In this document: in pieces, positions 36,188 through 50,721 of the stretch
Position numbering within the stretch: position 1 is the stretch's first letter
Layout: every line of letters starts with the position of its first letter
Source of the DNA: Muricea muricata
Lineage: Eukaryota > Cnidaria > Anthozoa > Malacalcyonacea > Plexauridae
Assembly (NCBI GenBank): GCA_963855995.1
Contig: OY979723.1
Span: forward strand, 563,001-627,000
Length of the DNA: 64,000 nt
Reading direction: 5' to 3'
Made by a program: the position numbers and the translations under genes
Notes under the pieces: generated by a model
What the model was told of the DNA's origin: nothing
Databases searched by the model: none
Seen by the model: the letters and a program-made list of their open reading frames with translations, nothing else

Positions 36188-36384
36188 ATTTAAAATCAAA
36201 GTATAATTTTGTGGAAACATTGTGGAAATTTACGTGAAATTTACAATCGTAAAGCTTTCGATCCGTAAGCTCGGATCTTCATCACTGCCAGTGCTACTGA
36301 TGAAGATCCCACCTTACCGATCGAAAGCTTTGCGATGGTAAATTTGCGTGCTGTTTCCACAAAATTATACTTTGATTTTAAATC
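36188..36384. mobile_element. Foldback element with long inverted arms
   Basis: The left arm starts at 36188 with TTTAAAATCAAAGTATAATT and runs through GGAAACA and AAAGCTTTCGATC to GGATCTTCAT. The right arm mirrors this from about 36300 (TGAAGATCC, GATCGAAAGCTTTGCGATGG) to ATACTTTGATTTTAAAT at 36384. The arms are about 85-95 bp around a loop of some 16 bp. There is no coding content; it is probably a non-autonomous hairpin MITE. Confidence 0.8.
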
Positions 36385-36514
36385 ACCATGCAAACACACA
36401 AGGAGCATTAAAGAATTATTTATAATACAAAACATCCGGAGATTAGCAGTTGTAAAAAAGAAGTACTACAAACACACGAAAACATAAGAATTTCCACGAC
36501 GTGAAACATTATAA

Positions 36515-36570
36515 ACCAAATTCAAGGTTTCGAGCGAAGCTCCTTTGTTGGAAAGTTAGCTAGCAAACTA
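36515..36570 (+). repeat. Dispersed repeat family, copy 2
   Basis: AAATTCAAGGTTTCGAGCGA, AGCTCCTTTGTTGG and AAAGTTAGC resemble the segment at 15079-15154 and those at 39690 and 42395. Confidence 0.35.
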
Positions 36571-37263
36571 CTTGGCTAACTTCTCGACGAAAGGTTGTCA
36601 ATCGAAGCGTTGAATTATATAGTTATATAAATTGTTTGGATGATAAAAGACCCTAGCTATATTTTTGTGAGCTTTTGGCGCTTCTACCGACACGGCAACG
36701 TTAGTTACAGTCTGTTTCATCCAGAAGGAATCTTCAGGTGGTAGGTCTACCACTTGAAGATTCCCTCTGATCCAAGAATAATCACGAGCTATCGCCTCAA
36801 TAGCAGTAGAATTTTTCATTAATAAAACTAAGAATAAAGTTTAACCCTCACCCCTGTGACTATGTTTCACATGACTAATAAACAAAATATGTTGTTTTTC
36901 ATGACTTTGCAAAACAATATTTAAATCGAATGCCTTCGAATACGTGCATACCATAGATAGACAAAAAAATTTTAGCCTTTTGTAGAAAAGTTTGCGAACG
37001 ATGCTTATGCGAATGGCAAAATTAGATGGAAGATTAGATTTACAAGTATATTGTTATTGTATTCAAGAAAATCTATGTAATTATTTTGAAACATGCTAGA
37101 CTTCCAATTCCTCAGGTGAATCAATTGCCTTCCTGTTTGCTGTAAGTGTAGAAAAATATGCATCTGTTTGAAGTAAGTTTAGTCAGCGTTTCCTGTAATA
37201 TATCTTTTATACAAGGATCGGCTTTGTAAATAGCGCTATTCTCAGGATAATGATTTCCTTCGG

Positions 37264-37322
37264 TGGCCGAACACTTTGCCGAAAGACATTTTGCCGAAAG
37301 ACATTTTGCCAAAAGACATTTT
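37264..37322 (+). repeat. 17-bp minisatellite, three units
   Basis: The unit CCGAAAGACATTTTG recurs at 17-bp spacing, with a diverged first half-unit (CGAACACTTTG). The frames that cross it read HFAER or DILPK repeats and are artefacts of the array. Confidence 0.75.
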
Positions 37323-38532
37323 GTTCAGCGATTTCGAGTGGGTTTTTATCTTCTGCGAGTTAAATATTGCTGTTGTCATTGCTTTTTATGCCTTTCTTTG
37401 GCAGTTGGGCTGGATAGGGCTACCCACTTTTCGTATAACCGACTCCAGATTATTAATCAACGGAAAAAAATTCCTCGATTTTACAACGCGTTTTCGTTAT
37501 TCGACATCTAAGATAAGTACTAAATATAGATGACGCATGCGTAATAGCGAATCCAAAACCTTTTCGAAAACATTTCTTGGCTGTTGACGTCAGAAAATCT
37601 AATTTTAGCCTCGCCGATGCACAAACAACTCGAGTTGATGCGCTATTTTACCACAAAGATGAACTATTTTAGGCAAGAACGGCTAAGAATAATAACAAAC
37701 AGCGACTAAAATTAGTCATTAAGAACTGCAGTCATTCAGTTGTCACTAAATAGCGACGTTTTTGTTTGATTTGCAGACAAGCCCTTTTGTCGAACGAATT
37801 TGAATGGCATAATGCATAATCGTGTTGTTTTTCAGGAAAACACCTTGTTTATCTATTTCACAATAGAAATTTCAATATCCGAGTCTCATAATCCTTACCA
37901 AGGCAGCACAGAAATCGGACGCTCTCTTGACTATTACTTTAATAATGTGGCTAGTAGAATGTATCATTGTGACAATGAGATTCAATTAAAAGATCGTAAG
38001 GTTGGTTTGTATTCTCATGATGAAAACCGCTGATATTTGATGCATTGCCTGTCGATTTAGGGCTTTCGGTATTCATTGCTTACTGTGGTATTCGCATTCA
38101 TCACTGTAAACACAATTCCCACTGAGCGCAAACAATATACTACGCTGGACGTCTTTCTGCCTTTTCTTCCCTCTATAAATTAATGCCACTTCAAGTGGTC
38201 GGCGTTTCAGTTGTGTGATTAGGATTGATCATATTATTGTTCCTTCACCCCGGCCACTGAAAGAGGGAGGACAATAGAATGGTCGTATAGTCATTAGATT
38301 AATAACTGTAACCCCACTGGCTTAAGTCTTCGAGTCATCAACGCTCCATTTTTTTATTATCCGGCATCAGCGATCAACGTAGCCTTGAGTAGCCTGAATT
38401 TGCGGCTGCGCCATTATACTATGGAATACATGAGGTGAATAACTGCAGATAACTTTAGCTCATCTTGAGCTCAAGCTCCATGTAGTTCGGGTAGTACGTT
38501 CTACAATAGACTGTCACAATGTCTCTTTTGTA

Positions 38533-38557
38533 AAGAGTGAAGAGTCTCTTCACTCTT
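38533..38557. repeat. Perfect 12-bp hairpin
   Basis: AAGAGTGAAGAG at 38533-38544 is followed, after one base, by its exact reverse complement at 38546-38557. No T-run or gene is nearby to suggest a function. Confidence 0.6.
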
Positions 38558-38746
38558 CAGTGTGCTTAAATACAGCGTGAATGAATGTTATTATAAAAGT
38601 TAAAATGCATGCATGCTGATTCCAGTTTTTCATAACTGTGACGATGGTATGAAAAAGAATTGGAACACTGCAGGTCTTCCAAGACACGCGTTAAATCGTT
38701 ACGAAAATATTGTCCTTATATTGTCGTTGGGTAAAAAATCCCTGTT

Positions 38747-38823
38747 GGCTCGATATAGCCCAATGGGAAGAGCGGCGGTCCAGAAACCTGAAGACGTGAA
38801 TTCAAATCCCGCGCTCAAATCTT
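38747..38823 (+). mobile_element. tRNA-like SINE head, second family
   Basis: GATATAGCCCAATGGGAAGAG followed by CGGCGGTCCAGAAACCTGAAG and AATTCAAATCCCGC has the A-box and B-box layout of a tRNA but cannot form a good cloverleaf. It resembles the segment at 60418-60489 on the other strand. It is a SINE remnant or tRNA pseudogene. Confidence 0.55.
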
Positions 38824-39689
38824 GAAAATATTTCTGGATTTAAACGTTTATGTGATGTTAACTTAACATGAGCCACCATGTTGTATTTAAAATACAGTCG
38901 GTATCGCAAGTGTTTGAGATTATCCATAAAAAGATAGTCCATATTTGTTTAAGAATATTACATTAGAACTTTTAATAATTTGACTTATTTTCTGAGCTAA
39001 AATACTGTGTAATTAGAGAGAAGATACTGCAAACAAATACACGCATTGCATGCTGGTCGACGAGTTTCATTAACAAATTTTTGGTCAGAAATTGTTTTTA
39101 ACTAAACATCTTTTAACTAAAAACCATACAGCTAATAATTTGGCATGTGCACATTTTTAGGACAAGAAAACGATTTGCCGACTTACACATTCCGAGATTT
39201 TCAAAATTTTTATTAAAGAGTTTATAAAGTTGATTGCATTAGTGTTGTATTGTAACTGTAACAAGATTTCGGCTCCGTTAATAATAAATTAAAAGTTTAA
39301 ATGCCAGCAGATTACGATAAGATTGTTTTTCAAATTCTATAGTTGTTTAAAAGGATTGTTTTGAGACAAAATAGTATACAAAAGGAAGCATGTTCATGCA
39401 TAACAAATTTATTAACAAAACCAATAATTACATCGCAAAGATCGCGCTAAACTGTCGGTTTATCAAAATAGTGAATTGAAAAGGATTCCAGAACAGTCGG
39501 TCGGTATTAAATTAATAAGTATTTTTGTTCACAATTGCGAGTGTTACAAAATCTAATAGAAACTTTCAGTAAATGTTGCACAACACAAAGACAAAGTAGC
39601 TACAATATAAAGAAATAAACTAAGTATATCCCGAGCTACCGCTGACAGTGTAGGCAGTACACTCATGCAAAAACGCAGAAAAACACAGG

Positions 39690-39770
39690 CGTTTTCACTG
39701 CTTAGCAGAAACGATACTAAAACAGAATTCAACGTCTCGACCGAAGGTCGTTCGTTGAAAAGTTAGTAGT
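39690..39770 (+). repeat. Dispersed repeat family, copy 3
   Basis: GCGTTTTCACTGCTTAGCAG, ACAGAATTCAACGTCTCGAC, CGAAGGTCG and AAAAGTTAG resemble the segments at 15079 and 42395. Confidence 0.45.
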
Positions 39771-41069
39771 CAATGTTAACTTCTCATGAAGGCCACAACT
39801 CTAAACGTGGAGTACTGTCAGTTTTAGTCGGTATCCTATATTTTCGTGTGCTATAAACTAATTAGTTTCAGTTCCTTCCATTGCATAACCAAAGAAATTT
39901 CGCCTCATCTTTTTTCCAGACTGATGTTTTCATCCATCCTCAAACATTTGTAATTTTTTTTATTTTAACTAAACTAGATTAGGTGAAATAGATTAGGTTT
40001 GTATATTTTGGCTGAAAATCGTTCACAAGAAACTAATTCCCATGTAACATGACGTACGAGGGAATTTACAATGTAGTCCAGTTGCAAACAAGAAATCAGT
40101 GTAGAAAATGAGCCCTTTTATAACGCGCAGCGGATTTCCATAATATGTACATTCCGATCTTCGATTTGCTGAAGGACTTACTCAATCTGACGTCATTGCT
40201 TCGTTACCTAGCAACGATATTCGAGCCGTTAATCTTGCTCGCCTAAAGCTGTTTACTAAGATAAAATTAATATGAAACAAAAATCGTATATTATAGCCGC
40301 GATATGGGGCATATTACTGCTGTTAAAATACCCGATATATTTAAGAACATATGGCAATTGCATACAACACATTTCACACTACACGAGTGTAAAAGGCAAG
40401 CTTTAAAAGTGTGAAAAGCACAAATTATCATAAGCATACAGGTACTTATATATATTGATCTAGCTCGGCATGTTTCAGCATAAATGCAACTTAAATTATT
40501 GAAGAAATTGTAAAAATAACCATGACTTCAAAAACGCAATGCAGAAAAAACGCTTACAGAATAACATACATTAATTACAACTACATTCAATGGAAGTTTT
40601 TCTGACATTAATAATCAGAGACTGTCAGTCAACACTAAATAAATAAAATTTCAATTTAAGCACGTAAACCCCAACATTAAAACTACTCGACTCGACTCGA
40701 CTATAATCTTTAATTGTCCTCGGAAAATATAAAATTGTAAACACAGACACAAAACATGTCGGCTGTTAATTAAAGATATTAAGAGGTTCTTTCAACTCAA
40801 AAGCTCTTTAAAACGCTGTCATTTGATGCAATTTGAGGAGGGGGGCCTGTAACATTTACATAATTATGCAATATACGCGGCTCGCGAAATGAAGACAATG
40901 GACAGGACATCTGCCGTATTCATTTCCCGCCATTAATTGCTTTCCAACGAGGCGTCGTTTTTAATCATATGTTAAATACGTGATTCGTTTGTTTTTATGC
41001 TAAGCAACTGCGTTGATTTGAAGATAAATTACATTCTACGCATTGGCTATTCGTATTTTGCACGACAAG

Positions 41070-44000
41070 ATGCTCGCTCATCGCCTGAAGAAGTCGAAGC
41101 CTGCCATTGTCCTTTTGACTATTTCTGGCGTCGGATTATTTGTTTTATCCGTCGCCATTCTACTGGCAGGATGCTTCCTCATCTATCACGAAAATTTTCA
41201 AGATTCGAGTGGGCTTAAACAAAAAATCCAAGTGCAATTCGACTACAGCCACTACTGGCTCGGTGGAACTGTGAGTATTTGGAGGAAATATTCATTAAAG
41301 ATGCTTTATATTAAAGATGAACAAAAATGATACATTGTATTAGCATAATACACTTTTATTTACAGTAACTATGGGTCCAGTTGGGTAGTATTTTTGTGGT
41401 TTGTATCAAGGTCCGGGGGGGAGTAGCTAGTGTACGGTAATGAGTATTCTACGCTAAGGTGTGAGTTATTGTGTCCGATCTGCCTGAAAAAGATATCTCA
41501 AACGTGATGGCCTAGTGTAGGTAGTATTCTACAATAAACTGTCGTGGTTTGTGTCTGAACTACCTGAAAAAGATGTCTAAAACATAATGGTGCAGTGTTG
41601 GTAGTATCCTACAATATGCTATCGTGGTTTGTGTTTGAACTACCTGAAAAAGATATCTCAAACGTGATGGTCCAGTGTAGGACACCGTAATAAGATGCCG
41701 TAGACCTATACACTGCACGGCCATGTTTGAGATATTTTTCAGGTACTTCAGACACAAACCACGACAGTTTATTAATGCAAAATACTACCTACACTGGACT
41801 ACAATGTTTGAGATATGTTTTTAGGCAGTTCAGACACAAACAAAGACAGCTGACATAGGACTTTTGCGATATAATTAATAATTTTTTGCCCAATATCAAC
41901 CTATCGATATAAATTTTAATGAGAAATTCTACAAAAAAAATGAACTTATAATATATTTGATATGTCAATAAATAGAGAATTCTTTAGTTTATGGCAGTTT
42001 AGACCTAAAATCTCACTCGATATAGAAACGAATGTTGTCAGATTTGATATCAGATTAAAAACTGCGTAGAAGACGCGTCTTATTGCCTTTAATTACAGTT
42101 CAGCTAAGAGTCAAGCTGAATTAAAAGAGGACGCAGGTCAAGCCGATCAAATAGAAGCCGCCGTCTGCATAATCTTGCATGGCCACGGCGAGATGAGAGT
42201 CATGGCTGATCACGAAATCCAATGAAGGAATAAGTTAGGGATAAATTAGCCAAATAGAGGAATAAGTTAGCTAATTTTAACTCACCCAGCCTAAATTTCC
42301 AGTGGGAGGAAATCGGAGAACCCGGAGAAAAATCACGACTTTCCATAGATCGTTTTTGTGCACGCAGTTGAACTAAACATGCAAAAATCTAGATTCTTTC
42401 ACTGCCTGAAACAATCAAAACCGAATTCAACATTAAGAGCGAAGGTTCTTTGGTACACAAACATTGAAGTTAGAAGTTTTTCAACGAGATTGTTAATCAT
42501 AATTCAATTCTTTTCTTTTCTTTAAGGACCTTATAACTTCGAAAACATTTTACTTTCCACCTTATGAAGTGATTTTTCATGGATAAAATTAATTCTTATT
42601 TTCTTTCTAGTACCTTATAATAGCAATACTGACATTGTCGTCAGCATGTCGCCAAAACAAAAGACGTTTGGTAAGAAATTGTATGCACCAGATTCTCTTC
42701 ATTAGATACTCTTTCATTTATTGTTAAGAATGCGCTGTTTTTTAAAACCAAAATTACAAGTTGATTTTAGCCTCCAGGAAAAGCTCTCAAAAGACCACAG
42801 ATAAACACAGGAACGGTAAAAACCGTTTTAACATTTTTTTTTGTTTGCTGTCCCACGCGTCATTAATAAAAACCACCTCTGCTAACTCATCTGCATGCTA
42901 ATTATTCGGTTTGAATTCTATAAATGAAAAATAGCCAAAACAGAAAAGTGAAGTATGTTCCAAAAAAATTCTCGTTGTGGGAGGCCGCATTATCATTTTA
43001 GGTCTAATTTTTGCAGAGGACACGTTTTTTTTTAAAAACAAATTAATCGCTTTAACATTGTTGATGTCATTAGTTTCTACAGTAACAAAAAAAAAGCGTC
43101 AGCATTGCATATCCGCACATGTCGAATTATACTTTAGAAACTGATTTATCAATTCAGTTTTGTCAATGTTTTCTTCAGTGGCGGATCGAGGGTAAGTCAA
43201 AATAAATTATAGCAGCTCAGTTTTAAATTCAAAATAACTTTATAACAATGTCATAGGTTATGAGTTTCAAGAAAATAAAATCTAACCAATGAAGTTGCTT
43301 TGAAGGTATTTTAAAACGTAAATATATATCCTAGAATGAGCTGTGGTAATTCATTTTGACTTACGCTAGATCCGCCACTGGTTTTCTTTTCTGAACTCTT
43401 TGGGGTAGGATGAGACAAATCTAATCTATGATTTCGGGTGGAGATCATAAAATATATGCATTGTATGAATTACAAAGATCTTAAGAACAACTTTATGATC
43501 CATATATTGGATGTCGGGGACAATTTAGAGTTCCCTGAACAAGTCTTGAAATCAAAGAGCTTTTCATGCTTCAAATTTAACAATGATTGTCAAAAGTCTG
43601 AAAGTGAACAACGAACAATTGTCAATGGTTTTGCAGCTTACATATATTCCTTCCGAAAATTTTCTCTAGACGTTTACTACAGCAACTTTCCTAACTCTGG
43701 CTTTGGCGTTGTCCCTGTTTGCAATCGTGCTTGACGGACCAGATTGGGTTGAATGGAAAAATATTGACAGAACCATGAAGTATTGGGGAAATAAAGACAG
43801 CTATTCTTGCTCGTCGAAAAACAAAACATGTATTTGCAAAAAAGATAGCTCTCTCACAGGTAAGAAGAAATATTTCTATTTAAAGTCTTTATGACACGAA
43901 ATTTTACAGCAGTTATCTTAAGACTCCATTCAAAAGAGCATCTAAAACTGCCAGGGAAATTATTTGACAGAATTTTGTCAACTTGCTTCAGTCGTAAGAC

Positions 44001-45640
44001 ATCCCATGATATTTTATACGAAATTGTCAACGTTATGGCATCATGGTACATACTATTAGGTCATGCAAGGTCAATAGTAGGATCAATTATACAAGGTTAA
44101 ATATTAGGTCGTTACAAATTTTGAGTGGCATAGCAGATCTTATTATTATAGTTGTAACTCGATAAGCGATATATGACAGCTTCTTTTGATGAAATATTTC
44201 AGCTTGAAATTTTTGTTTTGCATCATAATGAACCTTTAGAAAGTAGGCTGTAAAATTGTTTTTTATAAAGAAACAATTTGGAAAGTAAATGGTAAGGTCA
44301 TGTTTGTCCTTAAACCATACATCATATCAATATTTCACAAACTTTGTTCACTCAGAACATAGATCACTGGTAATCAGCAAAAACACATTATGTAAAGTGA
44401 GACGCCACTTGTGGGAAAAACAAAAAAATCTGAATTATCTTATCAACATATGAATTATAAACAGAATTATCTTATCAGTCTTATCTTTTAAAACAAAAGT
44501 TTTAAAAAAACTTGCATTACAATTATGAAAGTGCGATCTTCTTCTTCTTCGCCCACACCTTATCACCTAGTTGGGGGTCGGTGGCCACGATCCCTCTTCT
44601 CCATTTTTGCCTGTCCTGGGCATCTTGTTCCTTAAGGCCTAGCTCCTCCAAACTCTCTCTCAATCCATCTTTCCAACTCTTTAGCTGTCGTCCTCAACTT
44701 CTGCTTCCCTTAATCGGCTCTTTTCCCTTAATCGGTTCTTCGGATCACACCATAAAATAAAATTTGTGTTTCACATACATTCCAACCGTAATCAGCACTT
44801 TTACGTGGCTCTTCCAGTAACCACAGTACATCTTTGCGGCTGATCCACACAGGCTCCTATATCTAAGCCACATGTCAACGTATTCTGTTCGCAAAACAAA
44901 ACTATGTTTTCTTTTCGCTACCTGTAGAGTACGTCGAGATATCAACAATCGCAGACTGTGATGACGTGGTCTACCTTACTACCATATACGGTACCATCAT
45001 AGGCGGGGCGGTTATTGGATTCAGTGTTTGTCTGGCAGCATTACTTGTGATGGTTAACTCAGTATCGTGGAAAAATCCTTGGAAGGTTGGTGGTTTACTG
45101 CATATGTTTTCCTCGACGGTAGCAAAGTACACAATTTTTTTACTTGAGTCGAAGTAAAAAGTGACACCTCAATTTCTACTTACGTAGAAGTCAAAGTACT
45201 GAATGAGAACTTTATTGAATTAGGTGAAAGTAAAAGTGTTGCCTGTAGCAACCGTAAACATCATTGCTTACTTTACTTAGTAAAAGAAAAGTATTGAAAA
45301 GATATACTTAAGTGGAAGTGATACTGAAATAAAATTTCATAGAACATTTGTTCGGTGGAGCCAAACAATGTTCATGCTTCAGTTATCAAACGTCTTCACT
45401 TGCATTCCTTTCCAGGCCTTCGCATCCTACACGGCTTCCTACGAGAATAAAGTCGCAATCCCTGCAGTCACAGACGCCTTGCAAATGTACCGAGACCAGC
45501 CCACCAGACAACCAACGTTGGTTTCCAGTTCGACCTCATCACTGGCAAGACATAACAAGGAATATATGCCCGCATGGTCCCTGTACGGTTCAACTGCTGA
45601 AGATATCAACGACCCCGATCCATACACCAATCAGAACTAA
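41070..45640 (+). CDS. Tetraspan gene A, MS4A/CD20-like, 277 residues
   Basis: Exons 41070-41270, 42611-42670, 43670-43859, 44928-45085 and 45416-45640 join in phases 0,0,1,0. TM1 is about residues 12-39. A 25-residue extracellular stretch leads to DYSHYWLGG at the exon end. TM2 is about 63-81 (in the 60-nt exon 2), TM3 about 88-108 and TM4 about 169-195. Loop 2 starts DGPDWVEWKN and holds four cysteines (YSC, TCIC, ADC) that could form two disulfides. The 74-residue tail is cytoplasmic by topology and Ser/Tyr/Asp-rich. The YW-x-G plus short TM2/TM3 hairpin resembles CD20-like proteins; the call is moderate for family and strong for a real gene. ATG 41070 is the first in-frame methionine. It is the first of four tandem paralogues. 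Confidence 0.82.
41455..41850. repeat. 80-bp-unit repeat array containing an inversion (intron 1 of gene A)
   Basis: From about 41455 to 41690 the unit runs in one orientation (AACGTGATGG, GTAGGTAGTATTCTACAATA, GTGGTTTGTGTCTGAACTAC). From about 41720 it runs in the opposite orientation (TTTGAGATATTTTTCAGGTA, CAGACACAAACCACGACAG, ATACTACCTACACTGGACTA). The two halves could form a long hairpin. It is the same family as at 1367 and 53281. Confidence 0.85.
42395..42455 (+). repeat. Dispersed repeat family, copy 4
   Basis: TTCTTTCACTGCCTGAAACA, CCGAATTCAACATTAAGAGC and GAAGGTTCTTTGG match the family seen at 15079 and 39690. Located in intron 1 of gene A. Confidence 0.5.
43176..43380. mobile_element. 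hAT-type MITE with 8-bp target duplication
   Basis: The 205-bp element begins CAGTGGCGGATCGAGGGTAA and ends with the near-exact reverse complement (TTACGCTAGATCCGCCACTG). It is flanked on both sides by GTTTTCTT (43168-43175 and 43381-43388). CAGTGG..CCACTG ends and an 8-bp duplication are hallmarks of hAT elements. It has no transposase and sits in intron 2 of gene A. Confidence 0.9.
44515..44760 (-). mobile_element. 5'-truncated LINE: 3' end of reverse-transcriptase ORF
   Basis: On the minus strand 44687-44523 encodes QLKSWKDGLRESLEELGL, then DAQDRQKWRRGIVATDPQL and VWAKKKK before a TAA. This is the usual C-terminal end of a non-LTR retrotransposon ORF2, with the word DAQDR-x-x-WRR. Upstream (44688-44760) shows a duplicated CCCTTAATCGG word and frame breaks. 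It lies in intron 3 of gene A, antisense to it. Confidence 0.75.
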
Positions 45641-47105
45641 GAATATACGCATGCGCAATTGCGCTGTCTTTGCTAAACTGCCTAAATTCCATGGACCACA
45701 ATACCCAGGATTGAATAGACCAGGGGCCGGTTGTTTGAAGCCCGTTTACCTTAAACGGTGGATAAGTAAAAAGTATCAACCAAGTTTGTGTATTCATTCA
45801 ACGACCAAATTAAAATTAAATTTTCTATCTAAAAAGAACACTTATGTATACAACTACGTATTTAGTGTTTCATATTGAAGTTCAGTGGTCCAAATTTGAC
45901 CTATTCACCGTTTAAGCTAAACGGCGCACAAAGAACCTGTCCCAGGCATGATTAGCATTTTGAGCGAGAGATATTTGTAAAGACAATTAGTTTGAGAGTA
46001 AGAGTTTTTAGCAAAGCCTTTTTGCAAAAACGTTTTGCAAGAATGTGAGAAGAAAATGTCATGCCGCGGTGATTAGCACGCTTAGTACAGCATGAAATCA
46101 ACCTGGCATGCAAAAAATGGTATATTTTAATAGAGTGGTAATTAAAGAGGCCTCTCCTACCCTGTGAAATATGCAAGAAATGCGACTAAAAAGATAAAAG
46201 CACGGTGTGCGCGCCAAACAACAGGGGTGGAGTGTCACCCCGCCCAGTGATATCACTTGGGGAAGGGAGGGGAGGAGGAATTACACCCTTCCACGTTCCA
46301 CGTTCTCAAAGTATTGTATAATTGTTACTTGGTGCACAAAACATAATGCAGCAAGAGATTAATGGCTCTCCAGCCAATCTCTTGAATAAAAACGTTTTAT
46401 CTATAAAGTGTTTGTTAATGGTAACATAGTATGCAATGTTGTAGTTTAGGAAGTTAAATGTAAAATTGAATATTAGGAAATAAGGAAATTAAATAACACG
46501 TCATCTATGACATTATTTCTTTCAGAAATCGACATTAACCGTTTCTGTGGTTTCAGATTGTTTTCTCCAGGCCGTTCCATCTATCCACAAACCATAAACA
46601 ACTGTTTATGAAATGGCTGACCTTAAAATTAATTAAAGAGGCTTTCTTGCGACGGTAAAGCCACCGTGAGAACATGCTTTTATTATAGTGGCAGTAAAAT
46701 GTGAGGCTAAATCAATAAATTTGAATAAAGTAGCTTTTTTGACGTAAAAACAAATGTTTCGCAAAGTTCTACCATTCTTTTCAAATGTCAGGAGAGTAAC
46801 TAAAAATTACACTCGATGATGGATACGTTTTACAGTGTATTAAAATCAGATGTCGGTATTGCCGTTAAGAATTTAAAGTCATCTATGTAAATGCCAACAA
46901 ATTTAGGTCATGAAGGAACGCCAAAGGCATTCAATCAAATTCCTACGCTTTCTTTTAAACGAAAGAGACGCAGCAGGAAGTTAAAATTCCCAATCAACCA
47001 TTCACCGATTATCAATGTCTGCCTATTATCAAATAGTACAAAAATTTTCGACTTTTCACCGTCAAAAACAGATCGATTGAGTGAAATTTACCTTCATTTT
47101 GAACG
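45641..47105. other. Spacer between tetraspan genes A and B
   Basis: It holds the 3' UTR of gene A and the promoter of gene B. AATAAA occurs only far downstream (about 46385), with ATTAAA nearer at about 45809. The frame at 46891-47148 starts at ATG but overlaps the gene B start in another frame and has no domain. Nothing else is supported. Confidence 0.4.
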
Positions 47106-49534
<2,429 letters not shown>

Positions 49535-50721
49535 GTCACCATGGAAACGTTGGAAAAGTTGCAAAATAATTTCACTCGTGTAGTTGACGAGGCTTGTTTT
49601 GACACTGATATACAGTAGTTCTACCGTTGTTATTTTACGATATCAACAAGCATACAAACTTGCATTAATTCGTAATATTTTATACTCTAATAAATCTAAT
49701 AATAACAATAATTTTTTGTCTTAAATCATTAGTCATGTGCATTTAATGTTTGCGATATGTCCTTTAATAAACTCAATGATTTCATTTATAAAACATGTTG
49801 CTCATACAAGGTTAAGATTGCCAGCTACGTAACTTTAATTAGAAATCACAGCTACTAAGCTGTTAAAACCACACCCTCGCATATTTTCAAGCCCAGTAAT
49901 AGAGTCTTGATCATGAAGCATATCTAATTTGGTAGGCTACGATCAAGTGAAGCAAACACGTGATGGATACTGTTAAAGATAGAGTAGACGAATTGAGCTA
50001 CTATTGCTGTAATGTCATTCGAAAACATCCCACGTTCGTTTGTCCCGTCTTTTATACAAATATAAACAATACTCTTGGTTAGAACGGTGAAGATTATAAG
50101 ATTTTATGATTTTTAACGCTGCCAGTATCAAAGTCAAAATCCTGACGAGGAGCACAAAATGTCCAGTTCTCAAAATGTCTGTCGTTTCAGGTAGTAAAAC
50201 ATTTCGTTTCTTTGCGATTTTTACTCCAACCCTAAATCCTTAAGTACGACAAACTCTGTGGGTGAAACCAACGTAAAATTCTGCCTAGAAACCGGAACAA
50301 ATGAAAAGGCAATAATCGACTGCTTAAATCCACGCTGGCAGACAAAAAAAATTAGTTAGTTAAACATGTATGTGTGCAACTTACAAATTCCGCTTTCTTA
50401 GTGCAATCTTTCTAGTTTCATCAGAAATGTAATCATATACTCCTCGCATTGAAACGATTTCAAAGTCAATTGTAAGTCAGAAAATAGGGCAATGGAATTT
50501 GCCCTTGTGGAATTCCTTTACGTAAAACAGCAAAAATTCATTCGACATATTCATCGTAAAACATATTTAAAACGCCAAGCTCGCAATGTGGGTTCAAAAC
50601 AGAAATATTTTGAAACAATTGGTATTTGGACCACCTATTGTGTCAATTTCAATTCTTCATTTCGGAGGGCATACCAACAAGCCAAGCCGAACGAAGCGGA
50701 ATCGTAGACAACTTTCCCAAC
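49535..50721. other. Spacer between tetraspan genes B and C
   Basis: Contains the gene B 3' UTR and polyA signals (AATAAA at 49689 and about 49767), then AT-rich sequence and the gene C promoter. Overlapping frames at 50492-50855 are in other frames from gene C exon 1 and lack domains. Confidence 0.45.
49689..49694 (+). terminator. PolyA signal of tetraspan gene B
   Basis: A canonical AATAAA lies 155 bp after the stop at 49534. A second one is about 77 bp further on. Confidence 0.6.

Larger units (their letters stand above)
33602..41069. other. Gene-free stretch with scattered repeats
   Basis: About 7.5 kb between the GPCR and tetraspan gene A. Short frames (35426-35644, 35616-35876, 37263-37533, 37800-38033) lack domains and splice partners. 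The stretch contains foldback elements, a SINE, a small minisatellite and a hairpin, listed separately. TGACGTCA octamers occur at 37585 and 40188. Confidence 0.45.

Noticed and set aside
37263..37533. Two frames with HFAER and DILPK repeats
   Set aside because: They result from a 17-bp minisatellite at their start; the remainder shows no domain.
45105..45320. ACTTAAGTGGAAGT/AAAGTACT-like words after exon 4 of gene A
   Set aside because: They suggest an old repeat but are too irregular to set boundaries or a family.
45718..45950. Possible inverted-repeat element in the gene A 3' flank (CCGTTTACCTTAAACGG and ACCGTTTAAGCTAAACGG)
   Set aside because: The words are short palindromes and the outer ends do not match well enough to define an element.
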